This document shows positions 21,106 through 32,209 of a DNA stretch of 64,000 bases, piece by piece (position 1 is the first letter of the stretch; every line of letters starts with the position of its first letter). The notes below the pieces were generated by a model. That model was not told where the DNA came from and searched no databases. It was given only the letters and a program-made list of their open reading frames with translations. A program made the translations under genes and the position numbers. The stretch comes from Labyrinthula sp. Ha (taxonomy: Eukaryota; Sar; Bigyra; Labyrinthulida; Labyrinthulaceae), in NCBI GenBank assembly GCA_015227615.1, contig JAALGZ010000006.1, forward strand, positions 186,001 through 250,000, read 5' to 3'.

Positions 21106-24100
21106 CTACTTTTTGATTGACCAGATACTATGATCAGAATATGCATGACACCTTGGTTCTTGCATCCTAATAATATATCCTCTACCTGGTTTCTTTATCA
21201 TAAAATCAGCTTGAATCTCAATATCCATACCTTGTTTCCTTAAAGTTTCCTCTAGTATTATCTTGAAAGAGTTTGTCCATATTTTTTCACCTAAGTCTAG
21301 ACCAAATTTAGTAACCAAGTACTCTAAAATTTTACATTTCTCGACTCTAAGTCCTCCTGCTTTTTCATCTTCAACTCTATAACTAAAACCAGTTAAGAAA
21401 TGTAAGTTTATAGCCAACAAACATGTCAATACATAAGTATAGAGACTAGGCCAAAATTGTTGAACTTCAACTGCAAGTGCAGCAATAATATTATGAAAAT
21501 ACCCATCAACAGAGGTTTCTCCTTCAGAAAAGAGTGACTCACGAATTAGTCGTCTTGCATCTGTCACGTTCAGTTGAATGTAGGACAAGTTCTTCACTGC
21601 AGCTTCTTCAGAACTCAACCCAATGCTATGTTGGTACTTCTCTAAAGCGTGGTCTATTACATTTCCATATTTATTCTTCGACTTGTGGAATCTATGTTCT
21701 CTTTCCTCAAAATTCTTTACTCCAGGTAAATGATTTACAAACTGCTTAAGTGTCATCTGATTCTCTTCAATTTCAATTTCCACATGGAACTCTTTTAAAT
21801 ATTCTACTCTGAATTTTCTCCAAAACAAGTTTTCAAGAACTGGATCAATAAAAAACAAAATTATAAACCAAAGTAGTTGAAGAACCTTAGAAAGCAGGAC
21901 AAAAACTGAGTCAATACCCAAGTTTTTAATAGAAAAGACAAAATTCCAAGGTCGTTGATAAAATTCTGGTCGAGCATCAGACAAAGGTTTTTGTGTAGAA
22001 TTTAACAAACCAGTAATTCCATCAACTAGAATATTGTTATAATTCACAATGTCAAGAACAGATTCAAAATTATTACTTGCATGAACAAAAAAAGTATTGT
22101 TCTTTCCTTGACGATCAAGTAAATCCCATAATTTCCCTTCTCTAAAACCACGTCCTTCAAAGTGAGTAAAATATGTAAAATCTTTCTCTCTTACATTTTC
22201 CAATGTATCATATTTTCCCATATCAGTTTTCTGTGAGTTAAAAAACTGTTCACACTTTTTCTTACGTTCTTCTTCAGTGGACTTAAATTGTGGAGCATAA
22301 TACTGATAACACATTTTTTCACGCGGAATATCTCGCAAAGGATCAGTATCATGTCCAGCTGGAGTTGATAGATTTGGTTGAACTGCTTTGTAAGAATCTC
22401 TTACACCAAATACATCTCCATGACCAGGCACAATATCTGAATCAGATCTTTCAGATGTAAAAAGACCGTCAATAAATATCCTGAGATGATTATTAGAATA
22501 TAAACCATTTGATTTTGGTTGAAACAAAGTTGTCCTAAACTTTGAAGCAACAATATCCTTGTCCAACAAAATACGCTCTTCTTCCTCATCTAACTCCATA
22601 TTCAATAATACTGGTCTATTTTCTTCATAAAAATCTCGTAATGGAGCTGCAATAACAAGAAAATCAAAATTAATCTCTTCGTTTTTTCCACCTTGCTCAA
22701 ATAAAATTTTATTATCCTCAGACTGTTTAACACCCTTTCTTTTTATCCCCTTAATATCAACTTTATATTTTATCCTTTTCTCCAAATTATGAACACTCAC
22801 AACTCTATCCCAAACAGATCCCCAACCAGAAACTAACATCCCCTTTCTCGGCGTTTTAAAGTGTTCAAGCTCTAATCCAGTTTTCTTCATTCGCTTCTTA
22901 AGAATATACCGAATTGGATTATACCAAAGAAAACTACTTTGCAACGCTTCAAAAAACTGATGCCACTCAAAATACCCATTCAAGAGATCAGGAGTCATCC
23001 AAACCATTCCCCAGTATGTTGGTGTTGTACTTAATATTCCATATCCTTGCGCTGTCATAGCATAAGAAAATAAACTTCCAAGTGATTCAAGTTCATTGAG
23101 TTCTAAAAACTCTAAAAAAGGCATACTTAATATATCCATATCTTTTTTTAATGGTTTAGGAGGGACTGTAAAATAATATTCTCCCAGGAATTTTTTATGT
23201 AAAAAACAATATTTCCGTTTTGCTTCAAGTAATTGAGGTATTACAAGTAGTGTACGAAGAAATGAAAATGGGAAGATCTGCAGTAAATTTTGTTTTGTAG
23301 ATCCAAGATATTGTATTGAATTTTCTTCTACCCACTCATCTAGATTCAAAGGGTTTCCATCAGGTATATCACTTCCTTCAATAGCATAACTATCAGGAGC
23401 AACTTCTTTAGTAATATCCACATCCCCGGGTTTTGAAAGTGCTTGAAGCTCCTTAAGAAACTTTCTACATGCAAAATAACCTGGGCTTAAGTAGCAAGTT
23501 CCTAATTCATGATAAACATCTAAACCATTTGTGTTCATATCCTTTTTCTTCTTATTTCCATAGATTAATGAACCATCTTCTTTATATCTTGGGTTGGTAA
23601 TTTGTTTCTGTGCAGATTTGACAGAAACAGTTTTTCCTCCAATTCTCGAATCTTTTTCAAGTATAGTTATATTTTCTACTGGTAATCCTTTACTTACTAA
23701 CAGATGTGTCATGTGTAAACCAGATGGACCGGCTCCTATAACAACAACTTTAGAATCCAGCTTTGGGAGTTTAGGATTGTATTTTCTTTCAAGTGCGTAT
23801 CTGGTTGCTTCAAGATAATCAGAAAGTTCAATTTCAAGTCTTTCTTTCTCACTTTTTGCAAAACACTTATTCTTTGGTTTTTTTATTTTTCTTGTCCAGT
23901 TTAAATGACACTTATTTTTATCGTCTTGAAGTGAAGTAAAGAGAAGCAATGATTTTGAATCAATCTCCATTGGAGCAGGTTTGGTCCCTTCTACTGAAAT
24001 ACTTGTTTGAAACTTGTACTCTATGTTTCCATTGTCATCAAAAACATCATCACTTAATATATCCACTTCTTCAACTATTGAATATATTGTCGTTGCTTTT

Positions 24101-24555
24101 TTTGCACAGATGAGATTGGATAAATTAAAACTGCTATTGTTTGACTCTCTAGCTACAGAATATCTGAACCTTGCACCTACGTTGTTATCAGTTTTTCTTC
24201 CTTTGGATGTTTTTATGATTTGTGGACAAGCACTGAAGCTTGAAAGAATATTTTCTCTAGTTTTGTCTTCGGATCTTTTTAGCAGAAAAGAAAGGTAGTT
24301 CACATAATCTTGTACCAAGTTAAAGCATTTATCAGCGGAATAATCAAAAACTCTCTCACGTGTAACAAATATGTACTCATCTTTACAACACTTCAACTTT
24401 TCAATATTAATGCTGCTTTCTCGAAACGGTGTAGGTTTTGTACCAAGGATTTCTGGGTGAACCTGTTCAACGCACTCGGCTGTTGTAAGATCTTTTTCGA
24501 GACCTCTGACTTTTTTTTGTTTATTTTTATCTTCTTTTATATCATGTAGTTTCAT
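21106..24555 (-). CDS. Multidomain membrane flavoprotein, copy A2, with degenerate D27-like end
   Basis: 1149 residues, shorter than its paralogues at the N-terminus. GLEKDLTT is at 18-25. An SRPBCC/START-like region spans about 60-256. The FAD fold has GAGPSG (274-279) and LEKDSRIGGKT shortly after. The distal flavin segment includes FFVHASNNFESV. One strong hydrophobic stretch follows near the tail, then the D27-like region (GGLRVEKCKILEY). Here only the first of four family cysteines is kept: the Cys-x3-Cys-Lys of copies A1 and A3 is Trp-Thr-Asn-Ser-Phe-Lys, and the last Cys is Tyr. The end domain has probably lost or changed its activity while the flavin domain looks intact. TGACGTCT lies at 24607-24614, about 50 bp upstream of the start. 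It converges on bZIP-like gene 1. Confidence 0.92.
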   Translation of the reverse strand: MKLHDIKEDKNKQKKVRGLEKDLTTAECVEQVHPEILGTKPTPFRESSINIEKLKCCKDEYIFVTRERVFDYSADKCFNLVQDYVNYLSFLLKRSEDKTRENILSSFSACPQIIKTSKGRKTDNNVGARFRYSVARESNNSSFNLSNLICAKKATTIYSIVEEVDILSDDVFDDNGNIEYKFQTSISVEGTKPAPMEIDSKSLLLFTSLQDDKNKCHLNWTRKIKKPKNKCFAKSEKERLEIELSDYLEATRYALERKYNPKLPKLDSKVVVIGAGPSGLHMTHLLVSKGLPVENITILEKDSRIGGKTVSVKSAQKQITNPRYKEDGSLIYGNKKKKDMNTNGLDVYHELGTCYLSPGYFACRKFLKELQALSKPGDVDITKEVAPDSYAIEGSDIPDGNPLNLDEWVEENSIQYLGSTKQNLLQIFPFSFLRTLLVIPQLLEAKRKYCFLHKKFLGEYYFTVPPKPLKKDMDILSMPFLEFLELNELESLGSLFSYAMTAQGYGILSTTPTYWGMVWMTPDLLNGYFEWHQFFEALQSSFLWYNPIRYILKKRMKKTGLELEHFKTPRKGMLVSGWGSVWDRVVSVHNLEKRIKYKVDIKGIKRKGVKQSEDNKILFEQGGKNEEINFDFLVIAAPLRDFYEENRPVLLNMELDEEEERILLDKDIVASKFRTTLFQPKSNGLYSNNHLRIFIDGLFTSERSDSDIVPGHGDVFGVRDSYKAVQPNLSTPAGHDTDPLRDIPREKMCYQYYAPQFKSTEEERKKKCEQFFNSQKTDMGKYDTLENVREKDFTYFTHFEGRGFREGKLWDLLDRQGKNNTFFVHASNNFESVLDIVNYNNILVDGITGLLNSTQKPLSDARPEFYQRPWNFVFSIKNLGIDSVFVLLSKVLQLLWFIILFFIDPVLENLFWRKFRVEYLKEFHVEIEIEENQMTLKQFVNHLPGVKNFEEREHRFHKSKNKYGNVIDHALEKYQHSIGLSSEEAAVKNLSYIQLNVTDARRLIRESLFSEGETSVDGYFHNIIAALAVEVQQFWPSLYTYVLTCLLAINLHFLTGFSYRVEDEKAGGLRVEKCKILEYLVTKFGLDLGEKIWTNSFKIILEETLRKQGMDIEIQADFMIKKPGRGYIIRMQEPRCHAYSDHSIWSIKK

Positions 24556-27500
24556 TTTGATATGTTTTTTTGTTATCTTAGTATGAATTAGTTTTCTGTC
24601 TACTTTTGACGTCTACTGTTCTTGTATTTTTGGGACTTGTGCTATTGGGAGAAAAAAACGGGACAAGTTGATGTACATTTTAGACATCTTGTATCAATAT
24701 ATTTTGGGCAATGATTGCTAATTTCATATAAAAAATTACAAAACAGAGGTGAGAGAATTTTGGGAATACCAATGTACACGTAATTAAGCAACTCATACTA
24801 TACATTTATTCAAAAGATGTTGTAGATTTAGAATAAAGTATATGTTTGTTAAACTATTTCTCGTGTGAATAAAGTTGTTCATAGAAAGTATAACTATTGA
24901 GACAAGGTTTTGAACCTCAATACCCTGATTATAGGTGCCATGGATTACATCTATATCACAAGATAATACATGTAAGATATGAGTATCTCAGGAAAGTTCT
25001 TAGGGATATTCTTCTTCTCTTGAGAACTTGTGGGCTGCACATAGTTATGAACGAGTTACTTCTCCCTAACCATCCTCTTATTCGGATTTTACAACAAGGT
25101 GGAAAAAATACTTAATACATATTTAAATATAAGAAAAAAACAATAGGCCTCAAATTCTCGAATAAGCTAATTCTCCTCAATACCTCTATATAAATTAGTA
25201 TTTCAGAATAATTTTTCCAAAAGTACTTACGAACTGGGCCTGTTATATTGAATCACCAGTTAACCTAAAGATACAGTTTGTGCAGACAAAAATTTTATCA
25301 GTCTACAAAAAAAATGGAATTCTTTTTTTTAATTATTGTTGGCCAATAAATCAAATGCATTGCGAAGAATTATGGTACCAAGCATTCGTGAAGAGTAACT
25401 CAGTGAACCTAACTGATATCTTTAAAAACTCAAAAGCCATCTTCGAAAAAATCCATAAACCAGCTAAAATAAATATTAAAAACCAGAAACTAATATAATA
25501 TACATAATCTCTGTGAAGCATTTAACACGAGCCAATTCGTTGCCAAGCAGTGGAACCTGAGCACTGAAGAAAGCTCTCGGTACCTCCAATTTCGTAATTT
25601 TAATTGTGCTCTTAACAATTCAAAAATGTTTCTCAAAGACATAAAACAAGACGAAGTTTAAATAATCGAGTAAAATAGACGGTAAACCTATTATCTCTGT
25701 ACAATGTGTAGTTTAAAGAAATAGCAAAAAAATATTTCTACAATACCAGTAGATAATAAGTCTATTTCTACAAATAGAGAATTATGACTCCAAGTCGCTT
25801 CCTAAAACATTCAGAGCAACAAATAAATGACAAATAAATAAACTAGGAGCGAATCAATATAACCCAATCTAACACTTTACCTTTTGGTACACATTTGTAC
25901 TGAAAAAGAAAAAAGGTCGCAATGGGAAGCCCGCTGGAGCCTGCGATCTGAATAAGTATAAGAAGTTTTGTTTTCTCGGTCTTTTAAAAATCACGCAGCA
26001 TTTAGCACCATCAAATAACCAAAAATATTCTCATAACCTTAGACTTTGCAAAATTATAGCCATATTCAATGAATAATGCTTAGTTTGGTTTCTTTAGAAA
26101 AGCTATATATTGTTAATAAAATACTTTGTTAGCTGGTTAACCCTTGGAAACTGGAAAACAATTTAATATTTTTGCTTTTGACTACGACTCTATAATTTTA
26201 AAGTTTGGTAACTATAAAGGGAGAAATGTCTCAATGAATTGTTGTTTACATTTGTAGGTAATACTTAAGTTTTATGTTTAAGTCGGGATATTTATAGTTC
26301 CCTACGACAAGATTTCTAGAAAATCCAAGCCACTTGCTTGGTTCTAGGAATGTCAATACAACACTTGCTTCAAACCGAGGTCATGTCACATATATAGTGA
26401 TAGAAACAATTTTTTGGATATATTGGGAAAAGTCATTCAAGGAGATCTGATACATACAAGGTTCTCACGCCTGGACATAGTTTTTTCAATGATTCTTGTT
26501 ATCTCAATGAATAAGAGCGATTGACAGTATTAGTGAAATTGCATACTTTCTGACTAGAATCGATAGTTTTCCATGGTTATTATGACCTGATAAGACTAAA
26601 CTAGATGAATGCTGGAATATATGACACTGCTTTAACGTAATGATAGCTTCATTAGCTAATATGGGAATTAAAATAATAATTGATCTAGATATCCTCGATT
26701 TTCCTTGCTCCGATGCTATTGTTTCCATAAGTTAATTTTACTTACACAACATTATGAAATCTAAATACGTTCATCCTCCTTATTATGCTGACCAATTGTT
26801 TCATACCAAAGTTATTATAATGCACAGTTAATAACAAGGTAAGACGTAAAAGTCGACGGTCTTATTTCTGAAACCGATGGCAGTATCTTTTTCTATAACC
26901 CTTACTTAGTAGTGATGTGTGTGTCAATAATATTTAAATCATTCGATGATACATTCTTCCAAGTTGAAAAAAAACATGATTTGGATTTTCATTAATATCA
27001 GATCTTTTTAGCACCATTGTCGCGTTCTATCATATAAAATTATTTGCAGATAATCAGAGCTATCAAGATTAAATCTATGGTCATTAAAATGCGCTAAGGT
27101 ATAGATGAAATAAAAGTGCACCCCCTTCCCCAGTGGTTAAACTGGAAAGACACATATGTATTATATTGGATTTGCTAAGAGAGCCAACGAGATATTTTTT
27201 GGAAACAGAACGAAGTTCTAAAACATATTAGCATAAACTACCAGGTCCATTGACAATGTTATCCTGTTAAATAGTACTGTTATCCTGCTTTGGAGTATAA
27301 TTAAGGTTTGGATAAACCTGTACCGGATTGACCAGGGAAATCTATGACTTGCTACCAAAGAATAGTTTTTCACACTACCAGGAGTCGAGTCCGCAATAGA
27401 GAAATGTAATAGTTTACCAATTTGTACTTTAGACTTGAATTCCAAAATAAAGCTAAATAGCCTTCTGAAGGACCAGAAAAGTAATAAATTTAGAATATAT

Positions 27501-28503
27501 GTAAGCATGTAACTGTTTTATGAAGGATTTCCTCGCTATATTTATGCACTGATTAGATTAGGACCTCAACCCATTGAAACAGTGCTTAAGAGTGTGAACA
27601 GAATGAAAATTACATAAGTATGGAACAGGACTTGCCCAGAATAATTGACACGCGAAACATGCTTCGAAATTCAAACTATTTGCATTCTCAGTACCATTTT
27701 TTAGCTTTTCCTGCAAAATATCGAGAAGACACGAGGAAATAAATGAAAAAATCATAAAACTCATACTTATCAAAGAAAAACAATTGTCCGCTAGTTACAT
27801 TAGATCAAGGAATACTCTTTATTCACAAAATACCGCGAGAAAGGCCACCGAAGAGCAAAGTACAATTTTGTCCAAGAAATCAAGGATTTTCTTCTACTTC
27901 AGAATTTAGAGTTTTTTTTAAAAACAACTAGAACAAAAAAGAAAATTCATGGCAAATAAAGATGGATAATATTGTTTTCTGATAAGTAGACTAAATAATA
28001 AAGTTAGTCCTTTATGGCGCAATACAGTTTAATAGCTGCTAACAGATGTGTAATTTAAGGCTTTCTATGACTGGAAAATGATAAAAAATGAGAAAAATTA
28101 TTTTAAAGAGCCAAAGTGTATTCAAGTTTCATTTCTTAAATTATAATTTGATGACCCTTTGGAACTGTTCGAGGAGTACCTCTTTCCAAGATCAACTTCC
28201 ATTGCTGCCCTAAACTACATTTCTCTCTGATGTGTAGTTTTATCTACAAGAATCTAATTAATTAAGTTTGAATCAGATAACTATTTATATCGGATATTTC
28301 GATTATGCTTTCAGATTACCAAATTTTGTAGAGACATTATGTTCCACAGTTGCTTCTATTTTAGGATTATATACTTCTTATCACTTCTTGAACCTTTAAA
28401 TTTAAATATCAAATATGAAAGCAACTAAATGATGCACCCACTGCTAACATAGCTGTTTCTCTTTATGTTTCTTCAAAAAGTTTTCCTCGATTATTAATAT
28501 TTA
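24556..28503. other. Long AT-rich intergenic region; its left end is the A2 promoter
   Basis: The first 150 bp should hold the promoter of flavoprotein A2, including TGACGTCT at 24607-24614. The rest shows only short unconvincing frames. Low-complexity A/T runs are common. No repeat shared with the rest of the window was recognised. Confidence 0.5.
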
Positions 28504-29124
28504 ATGGTTACGGATGTAAAGTCCTATTGGTTAGTTTGCCTGTTTTTATTTCCAGTTAGAATAGGAGCACATTACTTGAGCCCCATAAAGCAAACACTTT
28601 TTACACTTGGCATGATACTATGCAATAGTTTGATCTATAAGGTATTCTTTCCATACCAAACTATACCCTTATCAGATGAGTGCTTACAAGAGGAGCTTTT
28701 AGCTTTCAAGGAAAGAGTGCTTCCTAAAAACATGCAAGTTTTTTTTTCCACTCTTACCTATTTTTATTTTCATTCTGGGTTCCCATATATATATATTATG
28801 TATTATATTCATAACAATTGCAAATAGTTCTTCCTTTGAATATCTCATTTCAATATTATTCATTCTAATTGTCTATTAAAGTCTTCTAACGTGCTCAAAA
28901 AACTTTTCCCTTCAAGTTTAGAATGTCTTCAACCGACAAAAAAAGAGCGAGACGGGACATTCGTATTTAGTATTCTAATCATATTTGTTTCTATTTCGTT
29001 CCTAATTGGTAAAACATATAAAAGTATATGTTCCAATTGTTTGGTTCAAACGTTTCTTTTATATTCAGGTTCCATAATGTTAGTTTTGAGCACCTGTATA
29101 ATTCTTTGTGTAAAACTGCTCTAA
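28504..29124 (+). CDS. Possible small membrane-protein locus, perhaps split by a very short intron
   Basis: Two adjacent frames in the same register, 28504-28827 (107 codons) and 28891-29124 (77 codons), lie just upstream of P450-4. Both are hydrophobic: the first has likely membrane segments near residues 8-27 and 31-49 plus a Tyr/Phe-rich end; the second has two more. A GT-AG intron of 28 nt can be drawn at 28800-28827. It joins the first frame to a further hydrophobic stretch ending at 28878. I could not join that cleanly to the second frame, whose first ATG is also unclear. It could be one multi-pass protein with undetected splicing, two small genes or a relic. No family recognised. Confidence 0.35.
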
Positions 29125-29179
29125 GGGGGTTTAAAACATAAGAACCAAACTCGAAACAATAAAAGACACAGAAACTCAG

Positions 29180-30868
29180 ATGGACACGTTTTCTCTGTCT
29201 CTACCTTCACTAGATTTTTGGCAAATCTTATATACTCTACTCTTCCTTTATCTAGTGCAACTCGTAACGACTATTGTAGTTTTTCTTTACAACTATATCA
29301 AATTGAGTCATCTCTGGTGGAAGTTACCTGGAACAGTCAATCCAATCTACTTCATCCGAAAATTTCAAAATCTTTCAACAAGCTATGATTTCCTAGTTGA
29401 CACTTTTAGCACATACTCTGGTGGAGATTTTATCAAGGTGCCTAATAGCCCTGGGTTAGAGATACTTGTTTGTTCCAAAGAGGCAATGGATTTTCTCTTC
29501 TTTCAAAAAGACACTTTATTGGATAATGTAGATCCCGCAGGTTATAAACCTTTTCATGTCTTTCAAGATTTTCTTGGTAAAAGGGGACTTCCAACTTCTA
29601 GAATCTCAAGTCAATTTCCAAAGGAGAGGTTTTACTGGATTAAGCAGAGAGAGATTATGAAGAAAGCTTTACCTTTGTTTCACCAACTAACTCCAGGACA
29701 GCACTACTTTGATTTAATTTGGAAGAAATCAGATTACGCAGTTGACTCAATTGTAGAAGTACTCAATAAGAACCCAGGCACTTTATATGACTGGAAGCAA
29801 ATGGATATTCTAGTTGCCACAAACCAGTATGTTGCAGCTGTAACGAAAAAATTCATGTTTGGGGATGTTCTTAAATGCTTGGAGCAAGAAAGCCCAGCCG
29901 AAGACTTTGCAACGATGTTCCTTCAGACCCAAGATGCTTGTATGAGCGCAGTTGAGTTTAGACTGTTGGTTTCCATGGCATCTACTTTTCTTCCTTTTCC
30001 CCTAAATAACATAACCAACTTTTGTGGGGACAGATTTGGATCTATCAACCGCAAGTACCAGTCAGAGGTTCAAAACATGATGAAATATGCCCGGAGAGCA
30101 ATTTCTTATGCCAGAGACCTTTCTTCCAAAGAATTAAAACAAAAAAAAGATCTTTGCTCAATCTTCTTAACGGATACAATGTGGGATGACGAACTTTTAG
30201 TACGATTATTATTTTCAACATATATAGCAGGAAGAAATAATATATTTGGTTTATTATCTTGGAGTTTCTATTATCTTGCTGATAACTCAGATGTACAGGA
30301 AAAATTGTATTCTGAGTTGGATCAATACCTGAAGCATAACAAGTTGAATAATTTTAAGGAAATTTCAGCAGTAGATGTCGATAAGTTGCCATATCTGAAT
30401 GGAGTAATAAGAGAAGTTGATAGATTAAGCCATGCAACTGTTCAAGTAGTGTCCGAGGCCATTAAGGACTTTACTTATATAGATGGCACAAAGTTTCCAA
30501 AGGGGACTCGATTTACTATCTCTCCTTACGCGTATGGACATCTAAATAGCAACTATAAACAACCAGAAAAGTTTAACCCTGAAAGATGGATCAAAAATGA
30601 CGAAGCTGTTTCTGTAGATGATGATCCCTTTATTATGTTCAGACAAAGAAATAGAAGTTGTCTTGGAAAACATTTCGGAATTTTTCAGGCTAAGGTATTT
30701 GTAATTAATATGGTACTTAATTTCAAGTTTCGGATGGATGAGGCAGTAAAGAATGATGTTACAAAGAAAGTAGCAATACATTTGTATTTGGCAAATAAGT
30801 CAACTGAGGGACCAGGTAAACTAAAACTTAGAGTTACCAAAAGACGCCCCAACAATAAAAAGGGTTAA
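29180..30868 (+). CDS. Cytochrome P450, copy 4
   Basis: 562 residues. Hydrophobic anchor near 15-42; LPGTVNPIYF linker; ExxR is Glu412-Val-Asp-Arg415; PERW at 467-470; haem Cys494 in FRQRNRSCLG. The I-helix is AGRNNIF (350-356), with Asn-Asn in place of the canonical Asp-Thr, so proton delivery for O2 cleavage is again expected to be impaired. It is the most divergent of the four at the N-terminus and lacks the WSxYM start shared by copies 1-3. It lies 55 bp after the putative small membrane locus and converges on bZIP-like gene 2. The leader contains GAAACAATAAAAG, a partial match to the GACAATAAA element of the other P450s. Confidence 0.95.
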   Translation: MDTFSLSLPSLDFWQILYTLLFLYLVQLVTTIVVFLYNYIKLSHLWWKLPGTVNPIYFIRKFQNLSTSYDFLVDTFSTYSGGDFIKVPNSPGLEILVCSKEAMDFLFFQKDTLLDNVDPAGYKPFHVFQDFLGKRGLPTSRISSQFPKERFYWIKQREIMKKALPLFHQLTPGQHYFDLIWKKSDYAVDSIVEVLNKNPGTLYDWKQMDILVATNQYVAAVTKKFMFGDVLKCLEQESPAEDFATMFLQTQDACMSAVEFRLLVSMASTFLPFPLNNITNFCGDRFGSINRKYQSEVQNMMKYARRAISYARDLSSKELKQKKDLCSIFLTDTMWDDELLVRLLFSTYIAGRNNIFGLLSWSFYYLADNSDVQEKLYSELDQYLKHNKLNNFKEISAVDVDKLPYLNGVIREVDRLSHATVQVVSEAIKDFTYIDGTKFPKGTRFTISPYAYGHLNSNYKQPEKFNPERWIKNDEAVSVDDDPFIMFRQRNRSCLGKHFGIFQAKVFVINMVLNFKFRMDEAVKNDVTKKVAIHLYLANKSTEGPGKLKLRVTKRRPNNKKG

Positions 30869-31057
30869 GTTTGAGAGTTCTTTACTTTTACCGTTCCTTC
30901 AACACAACCCTACTTCCCTAACAAATTTAAATCTATGGAAATATCAAAAATACTCCTAATATTGAGTTTCAATACTTTCGCATATTCTGAAGAATGAATC
31001 AACTTTGATTTGTGATACGCGGTTTCCATGAAAACTTAAATGTACAAAGCTCCAGCT

Positions 31058-32209
31058 TCAACAAAATTCTCGCGCCTTTTTTCTTAGCATAACACCTTCA
31101 TAAATATTGAGGTATTCCTCAATACACTTCTCCGGAAGAAAAGTACTTGAGGATCTTACAAAGAGAGTATCCTTATACTTTTTGCTTTTTGTTAGGATGG
31201 AACTAACCAAACACTTCTTCGCAGGAGAAAAACAACCAGTCTCTTCGTCATAACAAAGTGCGCACTTTAATATTAGAGCCACGTCGTTGTTCCTGTGCAT
31301 TGAAGTCACCATCAACCACTTTGGAAAGTTACTTTTTGGGTGACAAAATGCCAAATTAACAGCTTGAACATCAAAATTGATCTTCTTATATTCTGGAGGA
31401 CAATAGAATGGGACATCTCTTGAATCAAGATTCATAACATCGTATATTATGTCATTCTTCCTTAATATTGCACTATTTTGCCTCACTTTATTATATTTCA
31501 ATACTTCATAAAAAATATCTGTATATTGAACAAAGTCAACGCCTACCACTTTCATCTTAAAGTTCGACAAGGTTGAAAAATCTACATCTACAAAAAACGA
31601 CTTCATAGTTAAGTTTCCAAATTTTGAGGTGTTTGACTTAAGTTCAACGTTAATTTGTTTTTTTAGCTCAGATCGTTTGCTTATTCCTTTCAGCTGCTTA
31701 GAGAAAAAAAATGCCCTTCCATGATTACTTATATCGAACTCCTTCAGAATTTCAAAACAGTTTTTCAATGAGTGTTGAAGCTCTGCTTGGAACTTATCAA
31801 ACTCAAAACAAGGAAAATATTTTCGAATAGATAGAAATTTTGTATAAATGTATCTTTGTGATCTAAGTTTACTTGCTTCTTCCCTCAGTAATTCGTTTCT
31901 CTTTAACAAGTAAGAACTGTTCCATGACAACAGAGTCCCAGTCTTTTGCCTGCTCAACAACAGTTCCATGTCTTTCAATATATTTGCCTGAACCGCAATG
32001 CTAGTCTGACTTTCTTTTAAACTAAGCAACTCTTGTTGCATTTTCTTTTTCCTCATCTTTTCCTTTAACCGATGTTTTCTCATTGCCCTGGTCATATACT
32101 CCCTCCTTTCTGCTTCAGTCCAATATGATACTCGCTTAAAGTCAGCCTCAAGCAGAGTACCATTATCAAATAACTTATCTCCGAATGTTTTTACTTCTGC
32201 CGTAATCAT
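31058..32209 (-). CDS. bZIP-like transcription factor, copy 2
   Basis: 383 residues. N-terminal LLEADFKRVSYW parallels LLDADFKPVVTW of copy 1. A basic segment (34-57, EAERREYMTRAMRKHRLKEK) leads into a Leu-containing helix (58-86), but the Asn usual in bZIP basic regions is Thr here. The C-terminal domain keeps FYCPPEYK, then MVTSMHRNNDVALILKC. The last 15 residues are basic. A candidate DNA-binding regulator; dimerisation with copies 1 and 3 is possible. Its 3' end is 189 bp from that of P450-4. TATA-like GATATAAG lies shortly upstream of the start. Confidence 0.85.
   Translation of the reverse strand: MITAEVKTFGDKLFDNGTLLEADFKRVSYWTEAERREYMTRAMRKHRLKEKMRKKKMQQELLSLKESQTSIAVQANILKDMELLLSRQKTGTLLSWNSSYLLKRNELLREEASKLRSQRYIYTKFLSIRKYFPCFEFDKFQAELQHSLKNCFEILKEFDISNHGRAFFFSKQLKGISKRSELKKQINVELKSNTSKFGNLTMKSFFVDVDFSTLSNFKMKVVGVDFVQYTDIFYEVLKYNKVRQNSAILRKNDIIYDVMNLDSRDVPFYCPPEYKKINFDVQAVNLAFCHPKSNFPKWLMVTSMHRNNDVALILKCALCYDEETGCFSPAKKCLVSSILTKSKKYKDTLFVRSSSTFLPEKCIEEYLNIYEGVMLRKKAREFC

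Noticed and set aside
24895-24965. tRNA-like fold on the minus strand with a B-box-like GGTTCAAAACC and a seven-base anticodon-like loop
   Set aside because: The acceptor stem and D-arm do not pair; at most an old tRNA-derived relic.
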